A stretch of 64,000 nt of DNA, from positions 310,001 to 374,000 of the forward strand of contig NZ_JBJDPS010000005.1 of NCBI RefSeq assembly GCF_044901685.1, read 5' to 3'. This document shows, piece by piece, positions 42,742 to 50,928 of the stretch. This DNA comes from Micromonospora_G sp044901685 (GTDB taxonomy: Bacteria; Actinomycetota; Actinomycetes; Mycobacteriales; Micromonosporaceae). The position numbers were made by a program, and so were the translations under genes. Under the pieces are notes generated by a model, which saw only the letters and a program-made list of their open reading frames with translations, did not search any database and was not told where the DNA came from. The first letter of the stretch is position 1. Every line of letters begins with the position of its first letter.

Positions 42742-44028
42742 ATGCCAGCGATCGTGCTCATCGGGGCGCAGTGGGGCGACGAGGGCAAAGGCAAGGTTAC
42801 CGACCTGCTCGGCGAGCAGGTCGACTACGTCGTCCGTTACTCCGGCGGCAACAACGCCGGTCACACCGTGATCACCCCGGACGGGCAGAAGTATGCACTG
42901 CACCTGATGCCGTCCGGCGCACTCTCGCCGAACGCGATGATCGTGATCGGCAACGGGGTGGTGGTCGATCCCAAGGTGCTGCTCGACGAGATCGACGGTC
43001 TGGCCGAGCGGGGTGTAGACGTCTCCCGGCTGCGGATCTCCGGCGACGCGCACCTGATCATGCCGCACCACCGGGCGCTCGACCGGGTGGTCGAGCGTTA
43101 CCTCGGCTCGGCCCGGATCGGCACCACCGGCCGAGGCATCGGCCCGGCGTACGGCGACAAGGTCGCCCGGATGGGGATCCGACTCCAGGATCTGCTCGAC
43201 CCGGGCATCCTGCGCAAGAAGCTGGAACTCGCGCTCCGCGAGAAGAACCAGATGCTGTTCAAGGTCTACAACCGCAAGGCGCTGGACGTCGACGCGGTGA
43301 CCGAGGAATACCTGGAGTACGCGAAGCGGCTGCGGCCGTACATCGCCGAGACCCGGACGATCCTCTGGGACGCGCTGGACCGGGGCGAGACCGTGCTGCT
43401 CGAAGGTGCCCAGGCGACCATGCTCGACATGGACCACGGCACGTACCCGTTCGTGACCTCGTCGAACCCGACGGCGGGCGGGGCCTGCGTGGGTGCGGGC
43501 ATCCCGCCGACCGCGATCACGAAGGTGATCGGGGTGACGAAGGCGTACACCACCCGGGTCGGTGCCGGACCCTTCCCGACCGAGCTGCACGACGACAACG
43601 GCACGCACCTGCGCAAGGTCGGCGTCGAGTACGGCACCACCACTGGCCGCGAACGCCGTACCGGCTGGTTCGACGCCGTGGTCGCCCGGTACGCGACCCG
43701 CCTCAACGGCATCACCGACCTGGTCGTCACGAAGCTCGACGTGCTCACCGGGCTGGAGAAGGTGCCGATCTGCGTCGGCTACGAGATCGACGGCGAGCGG
43801 TTCGACGACATGCCGATGACGCAGACCGGGTTCCACCACGCCATTCCGATCTACGAGGAGCACGACGGCTGGTGGGAGGACATCACCAAGGCGCGTACGG
43901 AGGCTGAGCTGCCGGAGAACGCCCGCCGCTACATCGCCCGGATCGAGGAACTCTGTGGCACCCGGGTCAGCGTCGTGGGCGTGGGTCCCGGCCGCGACGA
44001 GAACGTGGTCCGCCACCCCCTCCTCTAA
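42742..44028 (+). CDS. purA: Adenylosuccinate synthetase
   Basis: 428 residues. GTP-binding loop GAQWGDEGKGK at the N-terminus, GGNNAGHTV, IGPAYGDKVAR, the LEGAQATMLDMDHGTYPFVTSSN segment and the C-terminal guanine-binding TKLDVLTG. It makes adenylosuccinate from IMP, aspartate and GTP, the first committed step to AMP; PurB, encoded at 60105, does the next. AAGGCGGG lies about 9 nt before the ATG. Divergent from the hypothetical gene at 42615. Confidence 0.98.
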   Translation: MPAIVLIGAQWGDEGKGKVTDLLGEQVDYVVRYSGGNNAGHTVITPDGQKYALHLMPSGALSPNAMIVIGNGVVVDPKVLLDEIDGLAERGVDVSRLRISGDAHLIMPHHRALDRVVERYLGSARIGTTGRGIGPAYGDKVARMGIRLQDLLDPGILRKKLELALREKNQMLFKVYNRKALDVDAVTEEYLEYAKRLRPYIAETRTILWDALDRGETVLLEGAQATMLDMDHGTYPFVTSSNPTAGGACVGAGIPPTAITKVIGVTKAYTTRVGAGPFPTELHDDNGTHLRKVGVEYGTTTGRERRTGWFDAVVARYATRLNGITDLVVTKLDVLTGLEKVPICVGYEIDGERFDDMPMTQTGFHHAIPIYEEHDGWWEDITKARTEAELPENARRYIARIEELCGTRVSVVGVGPGRDENVVRHPLL

Positions 44029-44131
44029 CCCCCCTCGCGTAACCCCCCTCGCGGGTGGGCTGGGCGGGGGACTTCTTCGTTGCGTCTGGGGGAGCGGCGG
44101 TTGCCGATCGGGGGCGAGCTGGGGGTACGCG

Positions 44132-44137
44132 TAGGAT
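44132..44137 (+). promoter_or_regulatory. -10 element of purD (leaderless candidate)
   Basis: TAGGAT ends 8 nt before GTG 44146; no Shine-Dalgarno precedes this start. Confidence 0.5.
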
Positions 44138-44145
44138 CGGATGTC

Positions 44146-45396
44146 GTGCGCGTACTTCTTATCGGCAGTGGTGGGCGGGAGCATGCGCTCGCACTCGGGC
44201 TGGCCGCTGATCCGTCCGTCGAGCAACTTGTCGCCGCGCCGGGCAATCCGGGCATCGCGAGCGTGGCCGAGCTCCGGGCGGTGGACGCGGTCGATCCGGC
44301 GGCGGTCGCCGGGCTCGCGGTGGAGATCGGTGCCGACCTGGTCGTGATCGGCCCGGAGGCGCCGCTGGTGGCGGGGGTCGCCGACGCGGTCCGGGCCAAG
44401 GGCATCGCGGTCTTCGGCCCGAGTGGCGCGGCGGCCCAGATCGAGGGCTCCAAGGCGTTCGCCAAGGAGATCATGACGGTCGCCGGGGTGCCCACGGCGC
44501 GCGCCTACAGCTGCACCGACCCCGCCGAGGTGGCGCGCGCGCTGGACGAGTTCGGTCCGCCGTACGTGGTGAAGGACGACGGACTGGCCGCCGGCAAGGG
44601 CGTGGTGGTGACCGAGGACCGGGCACACGCGCTCGCGCACGCCGCCCAGTGCGAGCGGGTGGTGGTCGAGGAGTATCTTGCCGGACCCGAGGTCTCCCTG
44701 TTCGTGGTGACCGACGGCGAGACCGCGCTGCCGCTGCTGCCGGCACAGGATTTCAAGCGGGTGGGCGACGGCGACACCGGCCCGAACACCGGCGGCATGG
44801 GCGCGTACGCGCCGCTGCCGTGGACGTCGCCGGACCTGGTCGACGACGTGATGGCCCGGGTGGTCGAGCCGACCCTGACCGAGATGCGGCGTCGGGGCAC
44901 ACCGTTCGCCGGTCTGCTCTACGTCGGGCTGGCGATCACCTCCGGCGGGCCGAAGGTGATCGAGTTCAACGCGCGGTTCGGGGATCCGGAGACGCAGGTC
45001 GTACTCGCGCTGCTGGAGACTCCGCTGGCCGGGCTGCTGCACGCGGCCGCGACCGGGACGTTGGCCGCGCATCCGCCGTTGGACTGGCGACCCGGTGCCG
45101 GCGTCGCGGTGGTGCTCGCCTCGGCCGGTTACCCCGAGGCGGCCCGCACCGGGGACGTGATCACCGGTGCCGACCGACCCGGCATCATCCACGCCGGCAC
45201 CGCGCGCCGGGACAGCGACGGTGCCTTGATCTCCGCCGGGGGCCGGGTTCTGGCCGGTACGGCGGTCGGCCCTGATCTGGAGGTCGCGCGGGACGCGGCG
45301 TACGCCCTGATCGAGGGGATCGAGTTGGCCGGCTCCCATCATCGGCGTGACATCGCCCTGGCCGCGATCGAAGGTCGGATCAGGCCCCCTCGCTAG
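44146..45396 (+). CDS. purD: Phosphoribosylamine-glycine ligase (GAR synthetase)
   Basis: 416 residues from GTG 44146. An upstream in-frame extension to 44080 is discarded because TAGGAT sits just before the GTG and the product then starts VRVLLIGSGGREHALA, the normal PurD N-terminus. ATP-grasp fold: FGPSGAAAQIEGSKAFAKEIM, VVKDDGLAAGKGV, GPEVSLFVVTDG, then TGGMGAYAP and EFNARFGDPETQ. It joins phosphoribosylamine to glycine using ATP. Follows purA after 117 bp that contain a short direct repeat (TAACCCCCCTCGCG twice). Confidence 0.98.
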   Translation: MRVLLIGSGGREHALALGLAADPSVEQLVAAPGNPGIASVAELRAVDAVDPAAVAGLAVEIGADLVVIGPEAPLVAGVADAVRAKGIAVFGPSGAAAQIEGSKAFAKEIMTVAGVPTARAYSCTDPAEVARALDEFGPPYVVKDDGLAAGKGVVVTEDRAHALAHAAQCERVVVEEYLAGPEVSLFVVTDGETALPLLPAQDFKRVGDGDTGPNTGGMGAYAPLPWTSPDLVDDVMARVVEPTLTEMRRRGTPFAGLLYVGLAITSGGPKVIEFNARFGDPETQVVLALLETPLAGLLHAAATGTLAAHPPLDWRPGAGVAVVLASAGYPEAARTGDVITGADRPGIIHAGTARRDSDGALISAGGRVLAGTAVGPDLEVARDAAYALIEGIELAGSHHRRDIALAAIEGRIRPPR

Positions 45397-45517
45397 CACC
45401 ACACTCCCCGGCACGTAACGGCACGAACGAATGATCCGTTCGTCCGGTCCGCTCCTTACGTTGGACTCGACGCCCGGCCGGGCCACGGCCGGGGCGAGTT
45501 CGCCGCAGGGAGCGACC

Positions 45518-46192
45518 ATGAACACGATCGTGGGCAGCCGGTACGCCGGGCAGCGTACCGGCGAGCAGTCCCCCGCTCCGGTCAGTCGCCAGGTAAGCCG
45601 CCGGCAGCCCGAACGGGTGCTGCTAGCGCTGCTCGTACCCGTGTTGGCGCTCTCCACGGTGGCCTGCGCGTCACCCGACCGCGCGCCGGGACGATCCACC
45701 GGCGGGGTCGAAGCCGCCGCCGATCCCGGCACCGCCACCGCGTCGGTCCCACCCACCGCCGCCCCGGGCTCCGGCACCGACACCGGGCCCACCGCCGCCC
45801 CCGCAGGTCAGCCGGGCAACCCGCCCGGTCAGCCCGCCGCCCCCGGCAATGCCGGTCCGGGAGTGTCGACGCCGCCACTGCGAATCGTGCACTTCCGGAT
45901 CACCCAGAAGCCCACCTGTCCGCAGGGAGGATCGGAGTTCCCGGTGGAGGCGTTCCCGCTGATCCTGGAGTGGGACGTCATCGGCGTGACCACGATCGAG
46001 TTGTCGGTGGACGGTCCGGGCCGGTACGGCACCTACCCCGCGCGGGGTACGGAGAGCTTCGCCTTCTCCTGTGGCGGCACCCCGGGCAGCACCGAGAACC
46101 ACACCTACAAGCTCACGGCGAAGCATGGCACGTACAGCGACAGCCGGACCGTCACCGGCAGCGCCACCGTTTACGACCTGGCCGGCGGTTGA
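45518..46192 (+). CDS. Exported protein, possible lipoprotein, unknown function
   Basis: 224 residues from ATG 45518 with AGGGAG upstream. Hydrophobic segment VLLALLVPVLALSTVACASPD has a weak lipobox (TVAC). A ~60-residue Thr/Pro/Gly-rich spacer follows, then a C-terminal beta-sandwich-like domain of ~100 residues (LRIVHFRITQKPTCPQGG, LILEWDVIGVTTIELSVDGPGRYG, GTESFAFSCGG, HTYKLTAKHGTYSDSRTVT). The Ig-like domain has two Cys that could pair. Family not recognised. A 7-bp dyad ACGAACG-N7-CGTTCGT lies upstream (45423-45443). Confidence 0.72.
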   Translation: MNTIVGSRYAGQRTGEQSPAPVSRQVSRRQPERVLLALLVPVLALSTVACASPDRAPGRSTGGVEAAADPGTATASVPPTAAPGSGTDTGPTAAPAGQPGNPPGQPAAPGNAGPGVSTPPLRIVHFRITQKPTCPQGGSEFPVEAFPLILEWDVIGVTTIELSVDGPGRYGTYPARGTESFAFSCGGTPGSTENHTYKLTAKHGTYSDSRTVTGSATVYDLAGG

Positions 46193-46224
46193 CCATCGCG
46201 ACCGGCAAACGCCCGGTCACCAGC

Positions 46225-46291
46225 GCCGTTGACCATGAAGTTATCGCAGACATGCCCGTGCTCGGACCGCGATAACTTCATGGTCAACGGC
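46225..46291. repeat. Long palindrome with CATGAAGTTA core, copy A
   Basis: A perfect 23-bp inverted repeat (46225-46247 with 46269-46291) with a 21-nt loop, followed by TTTT. It lies between convergent genes and can terminate both. Arm segment TTGACCATGAAGTTATCGC closely matches the arm of the palindrome at 59915. Confidence 0.88.
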
Positions 46292-46321
46292 TTTTGGGGT
46301 TCGTTCAGACTGCGGTCGGGG

Positions 46322-47566
46322 TCAGAGTTGGGTTAGGGCGGCGTTGACGATGGCGGCGCTGACGCTGGTCTGGTCGCCGCCCTTGGCGTCGGTCGAGGTG
46401 ATCGAGAAGGCGATCCGGAAGGTTCCGTCCCGGGTGGCCGCGATGGCGCTTGAGTAGCCGTACCGGGAACCGCTCTTGACCCAGAGCGTCGCGCCGCCGG
46501 GCAGCGCGAGCGCGGTCAGGCCGGCGCTGTAGACCGCCCGGTTGCCGTCGAGGTCGTCGACCTGCGGAAGGGTGAACATCTCGTCGAGCTGGGCGGCCGG
46601 GAGCAGCCGGCCGCCGAACAGCGCCGCAGAGAAGCGGTCCAGGTCGGCCAGGGTGGAGATGATGTCGCCGGAGGCCGGGGTGATCGACTGGTTCCAGTTG
46701 GTCACGTCGACCAGCTCGGTCCGCCCGTCGCGGACCACCACCTGGTAACCGTGGGCGTGCGGGCCGCGGATGGTCGGGTCGTTCCCGGGTACGGAGGTGT
46801 CCCGCATCCCGAGCGGCCGGAAGATCCGTTCCCGCATCTCGTGGGCGTACGAGTGCCCGGTGACCTTCTCGATCAGCATGCCGGCCACGATGTAGCCCAT
46901 GTTGGTGTACTGCTGCTTCGAGCCGGGTGGGGTGAACACGGGCTTGTTGCGCAGCGCCTCTCGGACGATCCGTTCCTGGGTCCAGCGGTCGTACCGGTGG
47001 TCGAGCGCCCACTCGATGTCGTCCGGCAACGTCGGGCTCGGCAGGCCGCCCGTGTGGTTCAGCAGCATCCGTACGGTCAGCGAGTCGTAGTCGGCGGTCA
47101 GCAGGCCGGGGAGGTAGCGGCGTACCGGGGCGTCCAGGTCGACCCGGCGCTCGGCGGCCAGTTGCAGCACGACGGTGGCGGTGAAGACCTTGGTGACACT
47201 GCCGACCCGGAACCGGGCGTCGGCCGGCACCGCCGCGTGCGTACGGATGTCCGCCTCCCCGGCGGCGCCGGTCCAGCAGCCGGACGGGGTGGTCAACCGG
47301 AGCTGGGCGCTGGTCGCCTCGGCGCTCGGCAGGCCGGCGATGGCCGCCGCGAGCCCACTGCCGTCGAGCGTTCCCGCCGGACAGGGCAGCGACGGGTGCC
47401 CGGCCGACGGGTGTGCGGCCGACGGGTGTGCGGCCGACGGATGTGCGCCGGTTGCGGGGTGTGCGTCGGATGCGAACACCGGGGCCGAGCTGCCGACCAT
47501 GCCGACGGTGAGCGTCGCTGTCAGGAACAGGGCAAGGGTGCCGGTGCGGCGACGGGTCATCTTCAT
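46322..47566 (-). CDS. Secreted serine hydrolase (beta-lactamase / D,D-peptidase family)
   Basis: 414 residues from ATG 47566, with GGAAGG 9 nt upstream. Signal peptide ends near residue 32 (MVGSSAPVFAS). A short His-Pro-Ser-Ala repeat follows (AHPSAAHPSAAHPSAGHPS), then a class C-like domain: nucleophile motif SVTK, the second-motif tyrosine in QYTNMGY (YxN), and a third motif region GGATLWVKSGSRYGYSS. It would cleave or transfer D-Ala-type peptides or esters outside the cell. The His-rich repeat is unusual and may bind metal. Downstream of it is the shared palindromic terminator. Confidence 0.88.
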   Translation of the reverse strand: MKMTRRRTGTLALFLTATLTVGMVGSSAPVFASDAHPATGAHPSAAHPSAAHPSAGHPSLPCPAGTLDGSGLAAAIAGLPSAEATSAQLRLTTPSGCWTGAAGEADIRTHAAVPADARFRVGSVTKVFTATVVLQLAAERRVDLDAPVRRYLPGLLTADYDSLTVRMLLNHTGGLPSPTLPDDIEWALDHRYDRWTQERIVREALRNKPVFTPPGSKQQYTNMGYIVAGMLIEKVTGHSYAHEMRERIFRPLGMRDTSVPGNDPTIRGPHAHGYQVVVRDGRTELVDVTNWNQSITPASGDIISTLADLDRFSAALFGGRLLPAAQLDEMFTLPQVDDLDGNRAVYSAGLTALALPGGATLWVKSGSRYGYSSAIAATRDGTFRIAFSITSTDAKGGDQTSVSAAIVNAALTQL

Positions 47567-47653
47567 ACGACCGAGCCTTCCGGCGGCCGGCCGGTGAATC
47601 ATCAGGGTCGCGACCCTCGCCTTACCCGGAGCAGTGCCTTACGGGGGAAAGGC

Positions 47654-47695
47654 ACGGGTCCGTCCACACCGCGAATCCGGTGTGGACGGACCCGT
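47654..47695 (-). terminator. Terminator of LURP-one-like gene
   Basis: An 18-bp perfect stem (ACGGGTCCGTCCACACCG with its complement) around a 6-nt loop, 18 nt after the stop at 47713. Confidence 0.8.
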
Positions 47696-47712
47696 CGAAC
47701 CGTCTGCCGGGA

Positions 47713-48291
47713 TCAGCGGCTCTGGAGCGCGTCCAGGCCGATCGCCATGGCGATCACCAGGCGGCGGTCGAGTTGCGGGTTCTGCACCTCGATGACGTAC
47801 CGGTCGCGCAGGCCCCACTTCTTGACCACGGAGAACGCCGGCTGGTCGCCGATCAGGAAATCGAAGTGGTACGGCAGCCAGCTCAGCGAGTCGACGAAGC
47901 GCCGCAGCAGCGCGACCGGCATGCTCCGCTCCTGACCCCGGGCGGGAGCGAGACCGGGCTGCTCGACGATCCAGGTGGAGCGGAGCAGCGACGCCTTGAA
48001 ATCCTTGCGGAACAGGCCGATGTTGTTGCCCGCCGCGTCGGTGATGTCGTACGTCGCACCGAGGTCCAGCCGCTGCCGGGCCTTGAAGCCGAGCACCGGC
48101 TGCTGCTTGGTGTCGTCGGTGTAGAGCGTGACCTGCTCCTTGAACGCCATCCGCTTCTGCTGGGCGAACGCCAGCAACTCGCCCTCGGCCCCGTCCGGCG
48201 CGACGGTGCGCACCTCGTACTGGTTCACCATCAGACGCAGTCGCTGCTTGACGTAGAACTGCTGCTGACTCTGAATTTGATCGACGCTCAT
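47713..48291 (-). CDS. LURP-one-related / tubby-like C-terminal domain protein
   Basis: 192 residues. Features of the fold are visible: FYVKQRLRLMVNQYEV, LLAFAQQKRMAFKEQVTLYTDD, PVLGFKARQRLDLGATYDITDAAGNNIGLFRKDFKASLLRSTWIV, and VKKWGLRDRYVIEVQNPQLDRRLVIAMAIGLDAL. The last helix is the buried hydrophobic helix typical of tubby/LURP-one/scramblase-like barrels. Cytoplasmic, no signal. Bacterial members are mostly unstudied; lipid association is a guess from the fold. The next gene upstream is an acyl-CoA dehydrogenase, 42 bp away, so they may be co-transcribed. Confidence 0.78.
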   Translation of the reverse strand: MSVDQIQSQQQFYVKQRLRLMVNQYEVRTVAPDGAEGELLAFAQQKRMAFKEQVTLYTDDTKQQPVLGFKARQRLDLGATYDITDAAGNNIGLFRKDFKASLLRSTWIVEQPGLAPARGQERSMPVALLRRFVDSLSWLPYHFDFLIGDQPAFSVVKKWGLRDRYVIEVQNPQLDRRLVIAMAIGLDALQSR

Positions 48292-48333
48292 CCGACTATC
48301 CTCGTTCTGGCGAAAGGGAAACAGAGAGGGCGG

Positions 48334-49548
48334 TCAGCGGATCGGCGATCCGGAGAGGGCCCGGGCGATGACCATACGCTGGATCTCCGACGTTCCTTCG
48401 AAAATTGTGTAGATCTTCGCGTCCCGGTACCACCGTTCCACGGGATGATCACGGAGGAATCCGGCACCGCCGAGGATCTGCACCGCTTTTTCGGTCACCG
48501 AAACGGCCACCTCGCCGGCCTTGAGTTTTGCCATCGAGCCCTCGCCCGCCAGGAAGGGACGGTTGTTCCGACCCATCCAGGCGGCCCGCCACACCAGCAG
48601 CCGGGCGGCGTCGATCTCCGTACGCATGTCGGCCAGCGCGAAGGCGACCGCCTGGTGTTCGACGATCGGCCGACCGAACTGGACCCGCTCTCCGGCGTAG
48701 GAGAGGGCGTACTCGTACGCGGCGCGGGCGACGCCGAGCGCCTGCGCGCCGACCGTCGGCCGGGACAGTTCGAACGTACGCATGGCGGCCTGGCCACTGG
48801 AGCGTCGACCGTTGCGGGCCCGGTCGAGCCGTTCCAGCAGCCGCTCCCGACCACCGAGCAGGCAACGGCCGGGTAGACGTACGTCGTCCAGGAAGACGTC
48901 GGCGGTGTGTGAGGCGCGGAGCCCGAGCTTGCGCAGTTTCCTGGTCGCGTGCAGTCCGGTGGTGCCGGGCGGCACGACAAACGCGGCCTGGCCCCGGGAG
49001 CCGAGGTCAGGTTCGACCGTCGCCGTCACCACGTGCACCCCGGCGATGCCACCGTTGGTCGCGTACGCCTTCTGCCCGGTCAGCACCCACTCGTCGGCGG
49101 CCTCGTCGTAGCGCGCCCGGGTGCGGATCGCCGCCACGTCCGAGCCTGCCTCGGGCTCGGTGCTGCAGAACGCGGCGACCGCCGGTTCGTCGACCGAGCC
49201 GTAACACTGGGGAACCCACTCGACGAGCTGCTCCGGGGTGCCGGTGCCGTAGATCGCGGCGACGGCGAGCGAGGTGCCGAAGATGCCGAGCCCGATGCCG
49301 GCGTCGCCCCAGAAGAGTTCCTCGCTCGCGATCGGCAGGCTGAGCCCGGTCGGGTCGGCCCAGCAGTTGGCGACAAACTCGAAGCCGTACAGGCCGATTT
49401 TTGCCGCCTCCTGGATGACCGGCCACGGGGTCTCCTCGCGGGCGTCCCACTCGGCGGCGGCCGGGCGCACGACCTCTTCCGCGAAGCCGTGCACCCAGTC
49501 GCGGAGATCGCGCTGTTCCTCGTTCAGGTCGAGCGAGAACTCACTCAT
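48334..49548 (-). CDS. Acyl-CoA dehydrogenase
   Basis: 404 residues. The three-part fold is complete: N-terminal helical domain (LNEEQRDLRDWVHGFAEEVVRPAAAEWD), middle beta domain with FCSTEPEAGSDVAAIRTRA and GQKAYATNGG, and C-terminal domain with YAGERVQFGRPIVEHQAV and KIYTIFEGTSEIQRMVIARAL. The glutamate of YTIFEGTSE is the usual catalytic base position. It oxidises an acyl-CoA to the enoyl-CoA with FAD. It sits next to an SCP2 gene and the MaoC/FabG/FadA set, so a lipid or sterol side-chain substrate is plausible. Confidence 0.93.
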   Translation of the reverse strand: MSEFSLDLNEEQRDLRDWVHGFAEEVVRPAAAEWDAREETPWPVIQEAAKIGLYGFEFVANCWADPTGLSLPIASEELFWGDAGIGLGIFGTSLAVAAIYGTGTPEQLVEWVPQCYGSVDEPAVAAFCSTEPEAGSDVAAIRTRARYDEAADEWVLTGQKAYATNGGIAGVHVVTATVEPDLGSRGQAAFVVPPGTTGLHATRKLRKLGLRASHTADVFLDDVRLPGRCLLGGRERLLERLDRARNGRRSSGQAAMRTFELSRPTVGAQALGVARAAYEYALSYAGERVQFGRPIVEHQAVAFALADMRTEIDAARLLVWRAAWMGRNNRPFLAGEGSMAKLKAGEVAVSVTEKAVQILGGAGFLRDHPVERWYRDAKIYTIFEGTSEIQRMVIARALSGSPIR

Positions 49549-49629
49549 GCCGCCGCCCGGTCACGCCCGCCGTGATCCCCGCCAGTGCGAGCCCTGCCGC
49601 CGTGATCCCCGCCGACGCGGTCACGTGGG

Positions 49630-50085
49630 TCAGGCCTTGGGGATGTCGAAGAGGTTGGCGATGTTGGAGGCCAGGCTCAGGTCGCCCTTTGCCTTCAGCT
49701 TGCCGGTCATGAACATCATCACCGGGTTCGCCCCGCCCGACACGACCTTGATGAACTCCACCGGCCCGAGGGTGAGGGCGAGCTTCGGGTCGTGGGCCGG
49801 GGTGCCGCCGGTGACGGTGCAGGCGCCGTCGGCGATGACCACCTCGTACGTGTCGACGCCACCGTCGGCGCGCTCGGAGATGTTCCAGTGGATGACCGTG
49901 TTGGTGGCACCGGCACGGTCGGCCCGGAACAGCGTCGGCATCCGGTTGAAGATCTCGTCCAGGATCGGGCCCCGCTGGTCGCTCTTCATGAGCGCGGTGA
50001 TCTCCGCTTCCGGAGTGGACTTCACGAGCTGGGCGAACTGCTTCGGGTCCAGGGACGTGAACTTGGCCGGGTCGAAGTCGCTCAT
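49630..50085 (-). CDS. SCP2 sterol-binding domain protein
   Basis: 151 residues. GGAAGGTG lies 7 nt before ATG 50085. The SCP2 fold begins after a short helical lead: ILDEIFNRMPTLFRADRAGATNTVIHWNISERADGGVDTYEVVIADGACTV, then PKLALTLGPVEFIKVVSGGANPVMMFMTGKLKAKGDLSLASNIANLF. The GKLKAKGDLSLA phrase is diagnostic. It would bind lipid or sterol ligands and may present them to the neighbouring acyl-CoA enzymes. Divergent from the tetR gene, sharing the palindromic site at 50130-50145. Confidence 0.93.
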   Translation of the reverse strand: MSDFDPAKFTSLDPKQFAQLVKSTPEAEITALMKSDQRGPILDEIFNRMPTLFRADRAGATNTVIHWNISERADGGVDTYEVVIADGACTVTGGTPAHDPKLALTLGPVEFIKVVSGGANPVMMFMTGKLKAKGDLSLASNIANLFDIPKA

Positions 50086-50125
50086 GGGGTTGCACCTTCC
50101 GGAGGAGACCAGGGTTACTGAGGCG

Positions 50126-50151
50126 TAACCTTACGCACGAGTAGGTATGCT
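50126..50151. promoter_or_regulatory. Divergent promoter and TetR-type operator (SCP2 / tetR)
   Basis: CTTACG-CACG-AGTAGG (50130-50145) matches 10 of 12 bases of the perfect palindrome CCTACT-N4-AGTAGG at 53840. On the plus strand TATGCT (50146-50151) ends 7 nt before ATG 50159, fitting a leaderless tetR message. On the minus strand TAAGGT (50131-50126) is a -10-like hexamer for the SCP2 gene. Binding here would cover both. Confidence 0.6.
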
Positions 50152-50158
50152 CGCAAGG

Positions 50159-50806
50159 ATGTCCAGCGCCCCCACCTTCAAACGGCTACCCCGTGCCGTA
50201 CGCGAGCAGCAGATGCTCGACGCGGCCGTCCGGGTCTTCTCCCGACGCGGCTTCCACACTGCCAGCATGGACGAGATCGCCGAGGACGCGGGCATCTCGA
50301 AGCCGATGGTCTACGCGTACCTCGGCACCAAGGAGACACTCTTTGTCGCCTGCCTGCACCGCGAGGGCACCCGGATGATGGAGGCGATCGTCGGCGCGGT
50401 CGGCGCGGAACTCTCCCCGGACGAGCAGCTCTGGCGTGGCCTGCGGGCCTTCTTCGGATTTGTCGGCGCACACCGCGACGGCTGGACTGTCCTCTACCGG
50501 CAGGCGCGCGGCGAGCAGCGGTTCGCCGACGAACTGGCTGCGATGCGTACCCGGGTGGTCGAGGTGGTCGCCACCCTGCTGCGCCGCAACCTGCCAACCG
50601 AGACGCCCGACGTCCGTCCGGTCCGCGACACCGACCTGGAGGTGATGGCGTACGCCCTGGTCGGCGCGGCGGAGTCACTCGCCGACTGGCTCGCCGACCA
50701 CCCTAACGAGGATCCCGAACGCCTGGCCACCCGCCTCATGAACGCCACCTGGCTCGGCGCCGGCCACCTCCGCCTAGGCCACCTCTGGCACCCACCTTCG
50801 GTGTAA
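50159..50806 (+). CDS. TetR-family transcriptional regulator
   Basis: 215 residues from ATG 50159; ATG 50147 is in frame but lies within the -10 hexamer TATGCT. The DNA-binding domain is at about 8-60: REQQMLDAAVRVFSRRGFHTASMDEIAEDAGISKPMVYAYLGTKETLFVACL. The ligand domain is helical and uncharacterised. The stop codon TAA is the first three bases of the 53-bp repeat copy 2. A shared palindrome suggests it controls itself, the SCP2 gene and the fabG4/fadA2-like genes, probably in response to an acyl-CoA or lipid. The ligand is inferred only from context. Confidence 0.92.
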   Translation: MSSAPTFKRLPRAVREQQMLDAAVRVFSRRGFHTASMDEIAEDAGISKPMVYAYLGTKETLFVACLHREGTRMMEAIVGAVGAELSPDEQLWRGLRAFFGFVGAHRDGWTVLYRQARGEQRFADELAAMRTRVVEVVATLLRRNLPTETPDVRPVRDTDLEVMAYALVGAAESLADWLADHPNEDPERLATRLMNATWLGAGHLRLGHLWHPPSV

Positions 50807-50856
50807 GGAAGGGCCCCTTGTTATCGCTTTTTGTATAGGAAGGGCCCCTTCCTAAC
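50804..50856. repeat. 53-bp dispersed hairpin element, copy 2
   Basis: Differs from copy 3 at one base (right arm AAGGGCCCCTTCC). It begins with the TAA stop codon of the TetR gene, so it supplies both stop codon and terminator-like hairpin. A short C/G-rich stretch separates it from the convergent MaoC gene. Confidence 0.92.
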
Positions 50857-50928
50857 CACCGTCCGGCGGCGCGGCGCGGCGGCGGGGTGGGGTGGGGTGG
50901 GAGTAGCGGGGTGGTGGGGTGGCTTGGG

